From NCBI GenBank assembly GCA_002309425.1, contig DBXD01000076.1:17531-23929 (forward strand): a DNA stretch of 6,399 nucleotides, read 5' to 3'. The position numbers were made by a program, and so were the translations under genes. Of the stretch, positions 1 through 5,767 are shown one piece after another. The notes beneath the pieces are model-generated. The model made no database searches. It had not been told where the DNA came from and saw only the letters and a program-made list of their open reading frames with translations. The stretch is from Cyanobacteria bacterium UBA1221 (GTDB lineage Bacteria > Cyanobacteriota > Vampirovibrionia > Gastranaerophilales > Gastranaerophilaceae). Position 1 is the first letter of the stretch. Each line of letters opens with the position of its first letter.

Positions 1-95
1 TAACCAGACTAAAAGCAGTGAATCCATACGGTGACGGAACCTCTGCTAAAAAAATAGAACGGCAAATAAACAAGTTCTTTAATATCAGAATATAA
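1..95 (+). CDS. wecB: UDP-N-acetylglucosamine 2-epimerase, C-terminal end (partial)
   Basis: This is the 3' end of a gene cut by the left window edge; 30 residues and a TAA stop (93-95) are visible in the frame starting at position 3. The tail contains NPYGDG followed by a lysine-rich helix ending in NKFFNIRI. The NPYGDG(x) block near the C-terminus is characteristic of the non-hydrolysing UDP-GlcNAc 2-epimerase family (WecB/MnaA), which interconverts UDP-GlcNAc and UDP-ManNAc in the cytoplasm for surface glycan synthesis. Only this terminal motif supports the call; catalytic residues lie outside the window. The gene converges on the minus-strand SPFH operon. No plus-strand terminator with a T-tract follows it, although the hairpin at 128-145 lies 32 nt downstream and could act on both strands. 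Confidence 0.75.
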   Translation, partial: TRLKAVNPYGDGTSAKKIERQINKFFNIRI

Positions 96-119
96 TAATA
101 AAAGTTATAACATATATTC

Positions 120-145
120 AAAAAAAACCGCTTCTTTTGAAGCGG
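120..145 (-). terminator. Rho-independent terminator of the SPFH operon
   Basis: CCGCTTC (128-134) and GAAGCGG (139-145) form a perfect 7-bp stem around a 4-nt loop. Eight A residues at 120-127 become a U8 tail when read on the minus strand. The hairpin starts about 40 nt after the SPFH stop codon (186-188). On the plus strand it is followed by a mixed sequence with no T-run, so it is oriented for the minus-strand operon. Confidence 0.9.
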
Positions 146-185
146 ATGATTAAGGATTATTAAGGTTATATGTGTAAATTTATAA

Positions 186-1007
186 TCAGTTTTTTAGTGC
201 ACCCATTCCGATAAAGGGTACGGAATTACCCAACATATATGTAGGGAGTTCGCCATTCCATTTTTGGACAGCTTCGTATTGGACAAGTGCCTTATTTTGA
301 GCAAGTGCATCTGCCCTTATTTTCATGGATCTAGCTTCTGCTTCTGCAGAAATAATTTTTTGTTTTGCCTCTTCCTGAATCTGAACGGTTCTGTTCTTTG
401 CTTTCAGAGCTTCCTGTTCAGCGGTAACTTTGCTTTCAATAGCCTGTTCAAAAACTTTTGAATAGTTTATATCAGTAATTTGGAAACCTGTAACATTTAT
501 GTATCTTGGAGATAATTGTTTTTGCAATTTACCTATAATATCGGTTGTAGCGGCTTCCCTGTTTGCAACCAAATCCTGTGCATTCCACTTACCGATAACA
601 TCTTTAATCGTACCTTCCACAACCGGCATCAATATTGTATCTTTATAAGTTATACCGACCTCACGGTACATATTGTGAGCATTTTGCGGTTCAAGATTAT
701 AATTTATAACATAAGATATTCTTGCCTGCTGAATGTCTTTTGTATAAACTTCTGTTTCCATAAAATTCTTCTGGGTTTTTACATCCATAACTTTTATCTT
801 TGAAATAAACGGTGTAACAAGATGAACTCCCTCCGGAAAACTTTTCGGAGAAACTTTACCCAAAGTAACTTTTACCCCTCTTTCTCCGACTCCGACAATT
901 GCAAGAGGATTAAATAATATTAAAAACATTGCAAGCAAGGACACTACAAGTACCGGTGTCGAAAGCATTTTTTTGTCAAATACATTATTTTTATCTTTTA
1001 AACTCAT
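186..1007 (-). CDS. Prohibitin-like SPFH/Band 7 membrane protein
   Basis: This is a 273-residue membrane-anchored SPFH (stomatin/prohibitin/flotillin/HflK-C) protein. Residues 1-15 are a short charged N-terminus and about 16-38 a single hydrophobic anchor. The SPFH domain follows (about 38-190), beginning with a VGxGERGV stretch and containing a FPEGVHLVTPF segment as in prohibitins. Residues about 186-245 are an Ala/Glu/Lys-rich coiled coil for ring assembly, and the tail LVQYEAVQKWNGELP resembles prohibitin C-termini. Prohibitin-type proteins form large membrane-bound rings that organise membrane domains and modulate FtsH-type proteases; that role here is inferred. The start is supported by TAGGAGA at 1014-1020, with an 8-nt gap between GGAG and the ATG. 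The stop codon of the upstream two-TM gene lies inside this Shine-Dalgarno, suggesting translational coupling. It is the last gene of a three-gene operon. No NfeD partner is visible. Confidence 0.9.
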   Translation of the reverse strand: MSLKDKNNVFDKKMLSTPVLVVSLLAMFLILFNPLAIVGVGERGVKVTLGKVSPKSFPEGVHLVTPFISKIKVMDVKTQKNFMETEVYTKDIQQARISYVINYNLEPQNAHNMYREVGITYKDTILMPVVEGTIKDVIGKWNAQDLVANREAATTDIIGKLQKQLSPRYINVTGFQITDINYSKVFEQAIESKVTAEQEALKAKNRTVQIQEEAKQKIISAEAEARSMKIRADALAQNKALVQYEAVQKWNGELPTYMLGNSVPFIGMGALKN

Positions 1008-1017
1008 TTATCTTCTC

Positions 1018-1212
1018 CTATAAACTTAAACCTGCAACGGATGCAATTACATATCCCAGTACTATAAACAAGATTAACAGTCCGAAACCCTTTAGAATAG
1101 CATCACCATGTTTCTTGTACATATTTTCACCAAAAATAAAACTTACAAGGATAATTACAATATTGGTACATATAATCATTGATAACAATAATAACAATAT
1201 TCTTATAGCCAT
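1018..1212 (-). CDS. Small two-TM membrane protein of unknown function
   Basis: This 64-residue protein consists almost entirely of two hydrophobic helices, at about 4-27 and 40-61. They are joined by a short polar loop (GENMYKKHGDAILKG) with three lysines. It has no recognisable family motif and I do not recognise it. It is believed real for three reasons: an AGGTGG Shine-Dalgarno at 1217-1222 lies 4 nt before the ATG; it fits between two co-directional genes with gaps of 16 nt (upstream) and 10 nt (downstream); and its stop codon is embedded in the ribosome-binding site of the SPFH gene. The context suggests a membrane partner of the SPFH protein, in the way NfeD proteins accompany other SPFH members, but it has no NfeD OB-fold domain. 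The function is unknown. Confidence 0.75.
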   Translation of the reverse strand: MAIRILLLLLSMIICTNIVIILVSFIFGENMYKKHGDAILKGFGLLILFIVLGYVIASVAGLSL

Positions 1213-1228
1213 ACTTCCACCTGTTTTA

Positions 1229-1882
1229 TTAAACTCTTGTAACTCTTTGTAAATGTCTTATTGTATCAGCTCTTCTTATAGCCTGTTTCATTCTCGGACT
1301 TGTAATTTTATAATCAATGCTTGGTTTTGTCAGCATTTCTCTGCGGTAAGTCTTATACATTGCAATTTCTCTGTCACGAATATTTTTCTGCACTGCTGCA
1401 GTTATTCTTTCTTTAGAGTTTGCTTTCATGCCTCTGGATTTCGCAAAAATTCCGCAAATAACTATCAGCGCTACAATAATCCACAAAACAGTTTTACCTG
1501 AAACTTTTTCTGATACCACAATCGGAGCGGTTGCAGGACTGTCAAAGATTATATTTGCCTTTGAGATATTCTTGCCCTGAATTTGGATTTTAACCTCATT
1601 ATTACCGACATTTTCAACAATTACCCCGTTCGCCGAAGAAGTGTTTCTGTACAGCGTGTTGATATTATCTGATGCCGTTAACCCCTTTATGTTTAATACA
1701 ATTTTGTTATTGCTTTCCACTACTCTCCTGACAGAAGCAATAGCATCAGAACGTAACAGAATGTTGTACCCGCCGTTATCAGTTCCCTCAAGCACTACCG
1801 TGTTCAGAAAATTATCTGCTGCTAAAACGGATGAACCAACCACCAACATTAATAAAACTATTGTAGTAAAAATTCTTTTCAT
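1229..1882 (-). CDS. Signal-peptide protein with AMIN-like domain, one TM and basic cytoplasmic tail
   Basis: This is a 217-residue protein when started at the ATG at 1880-1882. That start is preferred because it opens a clean signal peptide (MKR, a hydrophobic core to about residue 19, and probable cleavage near VLA-A at 19-22) and has AGGGA at 1890-1894, 7 nt upstream. An in-frame ATG at 1966 would add 28 residues and destroy the signal peptide. Residues about 27-115 are beta-rich, with a pattern (YNILLRSD..., NNKIVLNIKG, NNEVKIQIQG) resembling AMIN domains, which attach envelope proteins to peptidoglycan. A TM helix spans about 131-147, and the last 70 residues are strongly basic. This gives periplasmic AMIN-like, membrane and cytoplasmic parts. 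It is the first gene of the SPFH operon. The AMIN assignment comes from strand pattern only and needs a profile search. Confidence 0.7.
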   Translation of the reverse strand: MKRIFTTIVLLMLVVGSSVLAADNFLNTVVLEGTDNGGYNILLRSDAIASVRRVVESNNKIVLNIKGLTASDNINTLYRNTSSANGVIVENVGNNEVKIQIQGKNISKANIIFDSPATAPIVVSEKVSGKTVLWIIVALIVICGIFAKSRGMKANSKERITAAVQKNIRDREIAMYKTYRREMLTKPSIDYKITSPRMKQAIRRADTIRHLQRVTRV

Positions 1883-1897
1883 ATCTCGTTCCCTAAT

Positions 1898-1921
1898 CTT
1901 TATCACACTACAATGATAAAG
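1898..1921 (-). promoter_or_regulatory. Perfect 8-bp inverted repeat just upstream of the AMIN-like gene's RBS
   Basis: CTTTATCA (1898-1905) and TGATAAAG (1914-1921) are perfect inverted copies around an 8-nt spacer. On the minus strand the dyad ends 3 nt before the AGGGA ribosome-binding site (1890-1894). As RNA it would be a hairpin next to the start site; as DNA it could be an operator near the promoter. Which of these applies cannot be told from sequence. There is no T-tract, so it is not a terminator. Confidence 0.5.
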
Positions 1922-1956
1922 CCCCGTTTCAATAAAGACATCAACCAATAGTCTAA

Positions 1957-1962
1957 ATTGTA
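1957..1962 (-). promoter_or_regulatory. Candidate -10 box for the minus-strand SPFH operon
   Basis: The minus strand reads TACAAT here, five of six matches to TATAAT. It would put the transcript start near 1950, with a leader of about 67 nt that contains the 1898-1921 dyad. No good -35 hexamer lies 16-18 nt upstream, so this is a weak call. An alternative pair, TTGATG (1939-1944) and CTTTAT (1916-1921), has better -35 support and a 17-nt spacer but a poor -10. Confidence 0.25.
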
Positions 1963-1980
1963 TCAATCTGTCGGTTGATA
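1961..1980. repeat. Inverted repeat TATCAA-N8-TTGATA in the divergent control region
   Basis: TATCAA (1961-1966) and TTGATA (1975-1980) are perfect inverted copies around 8 nt. A longer-range dyad overlaps it: ATCAACC (1940-1946) against GGTTGAT (1973-1979), with a further GGTTGA at 2048-2053. The position between two divergent transcription units suits an operator, but short A/T-rich dyads also arise by chance. Confidence 0.35.
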
Positions 1981-1987
1981 TTTATGA

Positions 1988-2013
1988 GCATGCGCATGCC
2001 CTATCAAGGCATG
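1988..2013. repeat. Perfect 12-nt palindrome overlapping a second hairpin
   Basis: GCATGCGCATGC (1988-1999) is a perfect 12-nt palindrome, itself built from GCATGC twice. Its right half also pairs differently: CATGCC (1995-2000) with GGCATG (2008-2013) around a 7-nt loop. The element is clearly more G+C-rich than its surroundings. It lies about 100 nt upstream of both divergent start codons, suggesting a protein-binding site or an alternative-folding element. No T-tract follows on either strand. Confidence 0.5.
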
Positions 2014-2049
2014 GAAAATATTTAATCCTTGAAATTATACTGATAAAGG

Positions 2050-2081
2050 TTGAAAAATTTTTAAACAACATTATATATATT
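2050..2081 (+). promoter_or_regulatory. Candidate promoter of dnaJ
   Basis: TTGAAA at 2050-2055 could be the -35 box. An alternating TA run (2072-2081) offers TATATA as -10 at spacings of 16 or 18 nt. These place the transcript start at about 2084-2086, on the ATG at 2085, so the mRNA would be leaderless or nearly so. That fits the absence of any Shine-Dalgarno before dnaJ. A second -10-like box (TATACT, 2036-2041) lies further upstream and would give an ordinary leader. Confidence 0.35.
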
Positions 2082-2084
2082 TGT

Positions 2085-3179
2085 ATGATAACAAAATGCA
2101 AAAAAAATTATTATGATATTCTTGGAGTTACCCCTGACAGTGATGAAAATGAAGTAAAAACTTCATACCGAAATCTTGCCAGAAAATATCATCCTGATGT
2201 AAACAAAGCGCCCGAAAGTATTACCCGCTTCAAAGATATTTTAGAAGCATACGAAACTCTTTCGGATTCTCAAAAGCGCAAAAATTATGATATGGTAAAC
2301 GGTTTCTATAAAACACCTAAGAATTATTTTAAAGAAACTTCCGCAAACAAGTCTGAATTTAAAACAAAACAGAATAATACAGACTGTTTTACAAAAACGG
2401 AAAAAAAAGAGGAAAAAACTCAGTCAGTAAATCAAAGTAAAAAAGAAGAACAACCCAATCCCCAAAAGACATATACAAGCAAACAAAACTATAAAAACGG
2501 AGTAGATTCCATCCTTGAAGAAATCAGTAAACAACACGATAAAACGAATTCAAAATATCTTCCCAAAAACGGAACCGATATTAATACGGAAATTTCTATA
2601 AGCATATTCGAAGCCCTAAACGGTTCCGAGCGGATATTAAATATAATGCACAAAGAAGTATGTCCTCATTGTAACGGCAGAAAATTTTTAAATAAAACAA
2701 AATGTCCTAAATGCAACGGTACAGGTATTTATGAAATCAGCAGAAAACTGACCGTTAAAATTCCTGCCGGGGTAAAAAACAATTCAAAATTAAGACTGCA
2801 GGGAGAAGGGAACCCCGGATTCTTTGGCGGTAAAAACGGGGATTTATTTATTACGTTAAAAATTGAAAACGATAACAATTTTGAAATAAAAGATTCAAAT
2901 ATCAGTTACACCATACCTATTTCACCATCAGAAGCGGTTTTGGGCACAGAAATATCCGTTCCTGCCCGCAATAGCGAAATTAAACTTACAATTCCGCCCA
3001 TGACCCGCTCGGGACAAAAATTTCAGATTGCTAATAAAGGAATACAGACAAACGGAAAATTTGGTGATATGATAATAACCGTAATTATTCAAATACCAAA
3101 GAATTTATCCGAAAACGAGATAAACCTGTACGGTAAATTGAAGAAAATGTCAAAAGACGATTTAAGAGAAGGTTTATGA
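2085..3179 (+). CDS. dnaJ: DnaJ-family co-chaperone with reduced zinc finger and no G/F region
   Basis: This is a 364-residue Hsp40. Residues about 8-70 are a J domain with the HPD motif (36-38) that stimulates DnaK ATPase. Residues about 72-160 are a Lys/Gln/Asn/Glu/Thr-rich low-complexity linker instead of the usual Gly/Phe-rich region. Client-binding domain I starts near 165. It carries only two CxxC pairs (193-196 and 207-210, CPHCNG and CPKCNGTG) where canonical DnaJ has four CxxCxGxG repeats. Ten residues separate the two pairs, as between repeats III and IV of E. coli DnaJ. Domain I resumes with KLTVKIPAGV and RLQGEGNPG, then domain II with VPARN...IPPMTRSGQKF and KGI. The ATG at 2085 is the only in-frame start before the J domain and has no Shine-Dalgarno. 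The stop overlaps queE by 4 nt (ATGA). It is likely a specialised paralogue rather than the main DnaJ, which is inference. Confidence 0.9.
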   Translation: MITKCKKNYYDILGVTPDSDENEVKTSYRNLARKYHPDVNKAPESITRFKDILEAYETLSDSQKRKNYDMVNGFYKTPKNYFKETSANKSEFKTKQNNTDCFTKTEKKEEKTQSVNQSKKEEQPNPQKTYTSKQNYKNGVDSILEEISKQHDKTNSKYLPKNGTDINTEISISIFEALNGSERILNIMHKEVCPHCNGRKFLNKTKCPKCNGTGIYEISRKLTVKIPAGVKNNSKLRLQGEGNPGFFGGKNGDLFITLKIENDNNFEIKDSNISYTIPISPSEAVLGTEISVPARNSEIKLTIPPMTRSGQKFQIANKGIQTNGKFGDMIITVIIQIPKNLSENEINLYGKLKKMSKDDLREGL

Positions 3180-3850
3180 AAACAGCAAATATAAAAGAAA
3201 TTTTTCAGTCAATACAAGGGGAAGGTATTTATGTTGGGGAAATTCAAATTTTTGTGCGCTTCTGCGGGTGTAATTTGAATTGCAGATTTTGCGATACGGA
3301 ACACAACACTAATAACTCAACATTATACACTTCTGATGATTTAATCAACGAAATTAATAAATACGGTAAATGTCAGACTATTTCTTTTACCGGAGGAGAA
3401 CCCCTGCTGAATGCGGATTTTTTATCGGAAGTTCTGCCTGTTCTAAAGCAGCAAGGGCATAAAATATACCTTGAAACAAACGGTACATTACCTGAATATT
3501 TAGAAAAAGTTATACAATATACAGACGTTGTTGCTGCAGACATTAAACTTTATTCCTCCGCTAATGTATATCCTGACAAAAGCAAAGTATCAAAATTTTT
3601 TGATATTGCAAAAGAAAAAGAAACATTTGCCAAAGTCGTTTTTAATTCGGATATTACCGATGAAGAAATAGAGTTTGTTACTGATTTAGCAAAATCTTAT
3701 AATATTGAAGTTATCCTTCAGCCGGAAATGACAGGTAATTCTTTTGCCTTGCCGGTAAGTTCTTGTGAAAAAATTTTCAGAAAATTTTATTCTAAATACA
3801 GGAAAATTCGTCTTATACCTCAAATGCATAAATTTTTGAGTGTAAAGTAA
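3176..3850 (+). CDS. queE: 7-carboxy-7-deazaguanine synthase (radical SAM, queuosine pathway)
   Basis: This 224-residue cytoplasmic radical SAM enzyme contracts the ring of 6-carboxytetrahydropterin to 7-carboxy-7-deazaguanine, the committed deazapurine step towards preQ0 and queuosine in tRNA. The N-terminal SIQGEG (12-17) and FVRFCGCNLNCRFCDT (26-41) are typical of QueE. C32, C36 and C39 form the CxxxCxxC motif that binds the 4Fe-4S cluster. FTGGEP (71-76) is the SAM-binding GGE motif, TNGT sits at 101-104, QPE at 182-184, and the C-terminal PQMHKFL (215-221) is another QueE hallmark. The length matches the family. The start overlaps the dnaJ stop (ATGA, 3176-3179), with GAGAAGG at 3166-3172 as ribosome-binding site, so the two are probably translationally coupled. 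Other queuosine genes (queC, queD, queF) are not in the window. Confidence 0.95.
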   Translation: MKTANIKEIFQSIQGEGIYVGEIQIFVRFCGCNLNCRFCDTEHNTNNSTLYTSDDLINEINKYGKCQTISFTGGEPLLNADFLSEVLPVLKQQGHKIYLETNGTLPEYLEKVIQYTDVVAADIKLYSSANVYPDKSKVSKFFDIAKEKETFAKVVFNSDITDEEIEFVTDLAKSYNIEVILQPEMTGNSFALPVSSCEKIFRKFYSKYRKIRLIPQMHKFLSVK

Positions 3851-3894
3851 TTGCTTAAAATAGTGTTTTATATTAATATATACTTGACGGGGGA
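3851..3894 (+). promoter_or_regulatory. Candidate promoter and strong RBS in the queE-def gap
   Basis: The 50-nt gap is very A/T-rich. TTGCTT (3851-3856) and TAATAT (3874-3879) are 17 nt apart and could be a weak promoter giving a leader of about 15 nt for def. GGGGGA (3889-3894) lies 6 nt before the def ATG and is a strong Shine-Dalgarno. No terminator hairpin is visible, so read-through from dnaJ-queE is also expected. Confidence 0.35.
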
Positions 3895-3900
3895 ATAAAT

Positions 3901-4464
3901 ATGGCAATAAGACGAGTTTTACGTTACGGAACAAAGTCCCTTAGAGAACCATCTAAGGAAGTTCATAAAGTATCAAAAAAAATATCCGATTTGGTGCACG
4001 ATTTACTGGAAACGATGTACACTAATAACGGGGTAGGATTGGCAGCTCCTCAAATCGGAGAAAATTACAGGGTTTTCGTTATTGACGTTTCAACCAATGA
4101 AGAAAAATTATCTCCTATGGTTTTTATTAATCCGAAAATTATAAAAAAATCCGGTGCTATGGTTAGTAATGAGGGATGTTTGAGTTTTCCCGAAGCTTTT
4201 GTTGAGGTAAAAAGGTACAAAAGTGTTACGGTAAAAGCTTTGGATATAAACGGGAAACCGTTTGTTGTTGATGCCGGCGAAGGAACGCTTTTGACAAGAG
4301 CAATCCAACACGAATTTGACCATCTTAACGGGGTTTTGTTTATAGACCACTGCATAAACAAGGCTGTTGCCAATGAAGAGCTTGCAAAATTTGACCTGCC
4401 TCCGGTCGAAGAAGAAAATCTGCTGGAAGAACCGGAGTTGGAGGCCGCACTAAAAAATGATTAA
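3901..4464 (+). CDS. def: Peptide deformylase
   Basis: This 187-residue metalloenzyme removes the formyl group from the N-terminal methionine of nascent proteins at the ribosome exit. All three family motifs are intact: GVGLAAPQIG (44-53), EGCLSFP (91-97, metal-ligand C93) and QHEFDHLNG (136-144, with H137 and H141 as metal ligands and E138 as catalytic acid/base). The C-terminal 20 residues form an acidic tail (EEENLLEEPELEAALKND). The start is fixed by GGGGGA 6 nt upstream and by the family-typical N-terminus with VLRYG and a REPSKEV segment. The gene overlaps fmt by 8 nt. The def-fmt pairing is a common bacterial arrangement that links formylation to deformylation. Confidence 0.97.
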   Translation: MAIRRVLRYGTKSLREPSKEVHKVSKKISDLVHDLLETMYTNNGVGLAAPQIGENYRVFVIDVSTNEEKLSPMVFINPKIIKKSGAMVSNEGCLSFPEAFVEVKRYKSVTVKALDINGKPFVVDAGEGTLLTRAIQHEFDHLNGVLFIDHCINKAVANEELAKFDLPPVEEENLLEEPELEAALKND

Positions 4465-5377
4465 GGTTGTCTTTTTCGGAACTCCTGATATTGGGTTAAA
4501 ATCTCTCGATTACCTCAACAAATCCGATAAATTTGAGGTTATGGCAGTTGTAACGCAACCGGACAAACCTGCCGGCAGAGGTAACAAAATTAAGATGTCC
4601 CCGATAAAAGAATATGCAATCGAAAATAATATAAAAGTATTTCAACCAAAATCCATAAGAAAAGAACCGGAAGTTATAGAGGCTCTGAAAGCACTTTCTC
4701 CCGATTTTTTCGTTACTTTTGCTTTTGGGCAAATTTTATCACAAGAAGTACTTGATATTCCGAAATACGAAACCATAAATCTTCACGCTTCACTTTTACC
4801 CAGATACAGAGGCGCAAACCCGATACAAAGAGCAATAATTAACGGAGATAAGGAAACCGGAATCTGCACAATGATTACGGAATTGGGTCTTGATTGCGGA
4901 GATGTCTGTAAAAAAATTACAATTCCTATCCCTGAAGATATGAACTGTGAAGATCTATATACAAAAATCTCCGAAGATTCGCCTGAAATTATTGAAGAAA
5001 CGTTGTTAGGCCTCACTGCTAAAACGCTTACTCCGGTTAAACAATGTGAGGACGGCATTTGCTTCGCAAACAAATTACAAAAAGATGAAACTGAAATTGA
5101 TTTTAATAAATCAGCTAAAGAAATTCATAATCTTGTCAGGGGTATATACAGATCGCCATCGGCATTTTTTGTGCATAATTGTAAAATAATTAAGGTTTTG
5201 GAAACGAAAGTTTGTACAGGCCTCGGTAATCCCGGAGAAATTTTGGAAGCTTCAAAAGAGGGGGTCAAAATAGCATGCGGGGAAGGATGTATCCTACTCA
5301 CAAAAGTAAAACCTGAGGGTAAAGGCGAGATGCCCGCAAGAGATTGGTACAACGGGCTGCAAAATAAAGGGAAATAA
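4457..5377 (+). CDS. fmt: Methionyl-tRNA formyltransferase
   Basis: This 306-residue enzyme transfers a formyl group from 10-formyl-tetrahydrofolate to Met-tRNAi for translation initiation. The N-terminal formyltransferase domain (about 1-190) begins KVVFFGTPDIG. It carries the signature NLHASLLPRYRGANPIQ (108-124) and ELGLDCGD (142-149). N108, H110 and D146 correspond to the catalytic Asn/His/Asp triad of the family (N106/H108/D144 in E. coli). The C-terminal tRNA-binding domain (about 205-306) ends with the usual PARDWYNG element. Length is normal. The ATG lies inside the def 3' end (8-nt overlap), with GGAGG at 4440-4444 about 12 nt upstream inside def, so translation is likely coupled. 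It is followed by aroH after 1 nt. Confidence 0.97.
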   Translation: MIKVVFFGTPDIGLKSLDYLNKSDKFEVMAVVTQPDKPAGRGNKIKMSPIKEYAIENNIKVFQPKSIRKEPEVIEALKALSPDFFVTFAFGQILSQEVLDIPKYETINLHASLLPRYRGANPIQRAIINGDKETGICTMITELGLDCGDVCKKITIPIPEDMNCEDLYTKISEDSPEIIEETLLGLTAKTLTPVKQCEDGICFANKLQKDETEIDFNKSAKEIHNLVRGIYRSPSAFFVHNCKIIKVLETKVCTGLGNPGEILEASKEGVKIACGEGCILLTKVKPEGKGEMPARDWYNGLQNKGK

Positions 5378-5378
5378 T

Positions 5379-5729
5379 ATGATAACAAAAGGTATCAGAG
5401 GCGCAATTACGGTTGATGAAAATTCGGAAGAAGCAATTAAGAATGCCGCTTGTGAATTATTTTCGGAAATTATTCGGCAAAATAACTTAACGGAAGAAAA
5501 AGTTTCTCACGTTCTTTTTACTGTGACAAAAGACCTGAATGCAGCTTATCCTGCAAAGTTTATCAGGAAAGATTTGAACTGGAATAAAACGGCTTTTATG
5601 TGTGTTCAGGAAGCAGATATTAAAAATTCTCTGCCTATGTGCCTGAGATTACTTGTCGTTATGAATTGTGAAGAAGATTTTGAACCAAGGTATGTTTATC
5701 TGAAAGGTGCAAAAAATCTCCGCGCTTAA
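5379..5729 (+). CDS. aroH: Chorismate mutase, AroH (monofunctional trimeric) type
   Basis: This 116-residue enzyme rearranges chorismate to prephenate for phenylalanine and tyrosine synthesis. The sequence aligns colinearly with Bacillus subtilis AroH from IRGAITV onwards. The residues known to form that active site are present at equivalent positions: R7, R63, C75, E78, R90, and Y107 (Y108 in B. subtilis). The enzyme works as a trimer with active sites at subunit interfaces. The start is supported by AGGGA at 5368-5372, 6 nt before the ATG, and by the 1-nt gap from the fmt stop. It is the last gene of the plus-strand block. Nothing else from the aromatic pathway is in the window, so it appears to be carried with def-fmt rather than in an aro operon. 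No feedback-regulatory domain is fused to it. Confidence 0.93.
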   Translation: MITKGIRGAITVDENSEEAIKNAACELFSEIIRQNNLTEEKVSHVLFTVTKDLNAAYPAKFIRKDLNWNKTAFMCVQEADIKNSLPMCLRLLVVMNCEEDFEPRYVYLKGAKNLRA

Positions 5730-5737
5730 ATTTGGGC

Positions 5738-5767
5738 AAAAAAAAACCCTATCTGGTGATAGAGTTT
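5738..5767 (-). terminator. Terminator-like hairpin, T9 tail on the minus strand
   Basis: CTATC (5749-5753) pairs with GATAG (5758-5762) around the loop TGGT. After one C/A mismatch, AAAC (5744-5747) pairs with GTTT (5764-5767). The nine A residues at 5738-5746 give a U9 tail on the minus strand, where the structure is a good intrinsic terminator. On the plus strand the hairpin is followed only by GTTTGGAATCTTTTG, a poor U-tract, so as the aroH terminator it would be weak or assisted. Confidence 0.6.

Noticed and set aside
149..165. Direct repeat ATTAAGG twice, 10 nt apart, beside the terminator
   Set aside because: It is only 7 nt in A/T-rich DNA and has no flanking structure suggesting an insertion or attachment site.
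264..803. Plus-strand frames of 65 and 95 codons opposite the SPFH gene
   Set aside because: They are Cys/Phe-rich shadows of the coiled-coil and SPFH domain on the other strand.
1883..1966. N-terminal extension of the AMIN-like protein to an ATG at 1966
   Set aside because: The extra 28 residues precede a good signal peptide, run through the control-region dyad and lack a ribosome-binding site. The ATG at 1882 has both a proper signal peptide and AGGGA 7 nt upstream.
2049..2066. Near-palindrome centred on AAAAATTTTT upstream of dnaJ
   Set aside because: An A-run followed by a T-run is common in A/T-rich promoters; the dyad has an internal mismatch and no G/C content to support a stem.
3686..3934. 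82-codon minus-strand reading frame across the queE-def junction
   Set aside because: It is antisense to the conserved 3' end of queE, has no family resemblance, and its biased composition mirrors the opposite strand.
4065..5388. Several minus-strand open frames of 78-102 codons inside def and fmt
   Set aside because: All are antisense to strongly conserved enzyme domains and have no recognisable domain or plausible operon context.
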